A stretch of 52,682 nucleotides of DNA from Caloranaerobacter ferrireducens (lineage in GTDB: Bacteria; Bacillota; Clostridia; Tissierellales; Thermohalobacteraceae): NCBI RefSeq assembly GCF_001730685.1, contig NZ_MDJR01000008.1, positions 1 through 52,682 of the forward strand, read 5' to 3'. Positions within the stretch are counted from its first letter, which is position 1. Each line of letters begins with the position of its first letter. Positions 51,700-52,682 of this stretch are shown here, piece by piece. The notes beneath the pieces are model-generated. The model was given only the letters and a program-made list of their open reading frames with translations. It made no database searches and was not told the DNA's origin. Position numbers and translations under genes: made by a program.

Positions 51700-52620
51700 T
51701 TAGCCTTTTATTTTTTCTGTTATTTCTTCTAGCCCTAGTGCTTTTTGCCAGTCTGTCTCAATAAACTTACCATTTTCCTTTATATATGGCTTATCAACTT
51801 TTTCTACGTTTACTAATTCTGTCCATAGTCTTCCTTTTAAACAAAGTGGTCTTCCCTCTCCTGGAGTTTTTGCTTTTACCGCAACAGCTTTACCATTTTT
51901 CTTGAGAACTTCAAAATCACAACCGTATTCACAAACCTTACATTTTACTATTTCTTTTTCAGCCTCCCAAGCTCTTACCTTATTCATATTCCTTCTATCA
52001 ATTAATGCACCTGTTGGACATACTGCAACACATCTATTACAAGATACACATCTCGATTCTTCTAGTGAGTTATTTGCATCCGCAACTATTCTTGTTTCAA
52101 AGCCTCTATTAGCAAAAGATAGTACTGCTCTTTCATTTATTTGTGCACACGTTCTTACACATTTGCCACAAAGAATGCATTTACTTTCATCTCTTAATAT
52201 ATAAGGACTTGATGTATCCATTAGAGCTTTTCTTTTCTCTCCATTATGTTCTCTAAATTTAACATCATATCTATAAGCGTATTTTTGAAGTAAACACTCT
52301 CCGGCCTTTTCACAAGTTAAGCAGTCATTTGGATGATTATCCAATAATAATTGTAATATTTCTTTCCTTGTTTTGATTACTCTTTCACTTTCAGTATAAA
52401 CTATCATTCCTTCAGCTACTTGTGTTGAACATGATGTCATCAATTTTGGGTTCCCTTCAATTTCAACTACACATAGCCTGCAAGAAGATACTACTTCTAA
52501 ATTCGGATCATAACATAACGCAGGTATCTCAATTCCCAATTTTTCAGCCGCTTGAATAATAGTATAGTTTTCTGGTACAGTTACTTTGCGCCCGTCTATT
52601 ATTAAAGTTATATTCTTCAT
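51700..52620 (-). CDS. hylA: HylA-like iron-sulfur protein, NuoG/FDH N-terminal type
   Basis: This 306-residue protein has a 2Fe-2S domain (C36, C47, C50, C62 region: ALCYDPNLEVVSSCRLC), a His-Cys cluster (HPNDCLTCEKAGEC), two 4Fe-4S motifs (CILCGKCVRTC, CVSCNRCVAVC) and a CKVCEYGC cluster. It then stops about 80 residues into what would be the Mo domain. The first 220 residues are closely alike to those of the adjacent fdhF. In Clostridium acidurici an electron-bifurcating HylABC-FdhF2 complex is known, with HylA as such a protein. I assign it by that likeness and gene order. Confidence 0.83.
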   Translation of the reverse strand: MKNITLIIDGRKVTVPENYTIIQAAEKLGIEIPALCYDPNLEVVSSCRLCVVEIEGNPKLMTSCSTQVAEGMIVYTESERVIKTRKEILQLLLDNHPNDCLTCEKAGECLLQKYAYRYDVKFREHNGEKRKALMDTSSPYILRDESKCILCGKCVRTCAQINERAVLSFANRGFETRIVADANNSLEESRCVSCNRCVAVCPTGALIDRRNMNKVRAWEAEKEIVKCKVCEYGCDFEVLKKNGKAVAVKAKTPGEGRPLCLKGRLWTELVNVEKVDKPYIKENGKFIETDWQKALGLEEITEKIKG

Positions 52621-52638
52621 ATCTATTCCCCCTAAAGG

Positions 52639-52682
52639 CTACTTCTTAATAATAGCATTAAATGGACATTTTTCCATACAAG
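52639..52682 (-). CDS. HylB/NuoF-like NADH dehydrogenase subunit, C-terminal end only
   Basis: Only 13 residues and a TAG stop are in the window. They read CMEKCPFNAIIKK, the end of a second 4Fe-4S motif typical of NuoF/HydB/HylB flavoproteins. The gene continues beyond the right edge. Its position ahead of hylA and fdhF supports an NAD- and ferredoxin-linked formate dehydrogenase complex. Confidence 0.6.
   Translation of the reverse strand, partial: CMEKCPFNAIIKK

Overview
The window is AT-rich, roughly 30% G+C by eye, and uses strong Shine-Dalgarno sites with frequent TTG and GTG starts. It carries sporulation-type YyaC, SLH-anchored surface proteins, a selenocysteine formate dehydrogenase and tungstate uptake. 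This fits an anaerobic, spore-forming, purine-using clostridium. The gene set resembles what is known of purine fermenters such as Gottschalkia (Clostridium) acidurici, but I cannot name the species. Almost everything is on the minus strand, read from high to low coordinates. The exceptions are yyaC and a KynB-like cyclase gene.

Region by region: (1) 1-375 holds the 5' end of a 16S rRNA gene on the minus strand with boxA and tandem promoters. (2) 376-3954 holds yyaC and housekeeping genes (UPF0180, lipid kinase, DUF4446, a NifS-like enzyme). (3) 4347-12524 holds purine salvage and oxidation: adenine deaminase, a four-gene xanthine-dehydrogenase-type molybdenum hydroxylase with a split Mo subunit, an amidohydrolase and an NCS2 purine permease. 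(4) 12605-23140 holds a bacterial microcompartment (BMC) locus: three hexameric shell proteins, one pentameric vertex protein, a flavoprotein, a second divergent adenine deaminase, UbiD and UbiX, a cysteine hydrolase, an allantoinase-like cyclic amidohydrolase, a formiminotransferase and a divergent KynB-like cyclase. (5) 23199-26688 holds an ECF S component, a methyltransferase, an NTPase and a PucR-type regulator. (6) 26811-37418 holds two very large surface proteins, one behind a c-di-GMP-I type riboswitch. (7) 37562-38995 holds a formate/nitrite-family channel and carbonic anhydrase. (8) 39028-52682 holds molybdopterin synthesis, a tungstate ABC transporter behind a probable Moco/Tuco riboswitch, and a selenocysteine formate dehydrogenase with HylA and HylB-like partners.

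Working together, the genes fit the classical anaerobic purine fermentation route: adenine to hypoxanthine to xanthine, then ureidoimidazole carboxylate, aminoimidazole carboxylate, 4-aminoimidazole, imidazolone and formiminoglycine, then glycine plus formimino-tetrahydrofolate, with formate oxidised to CO2. Each step has a gene of suitable chemistry here. The middle enzymes sit with BMC shell genes, and no aldehyde dehydrogenase or phosphotransacylase is present. The step assignments are inference from chemistry and neighbourhood. The main candidate for a little-described system is this purine-ring-opening microcompartment with a UbiD-type decarboxylase.

Smaller structures that gene calls miss: a 115/197-bp structured repeat in two copies, heptad-periodic spacers that run into stop codons, several intercistronic hairpins, a mini-ORF with a perfect Shine-Dalgarno site, and a UGA selenocysteine codon that splits fdhF into two apparent ORFs.
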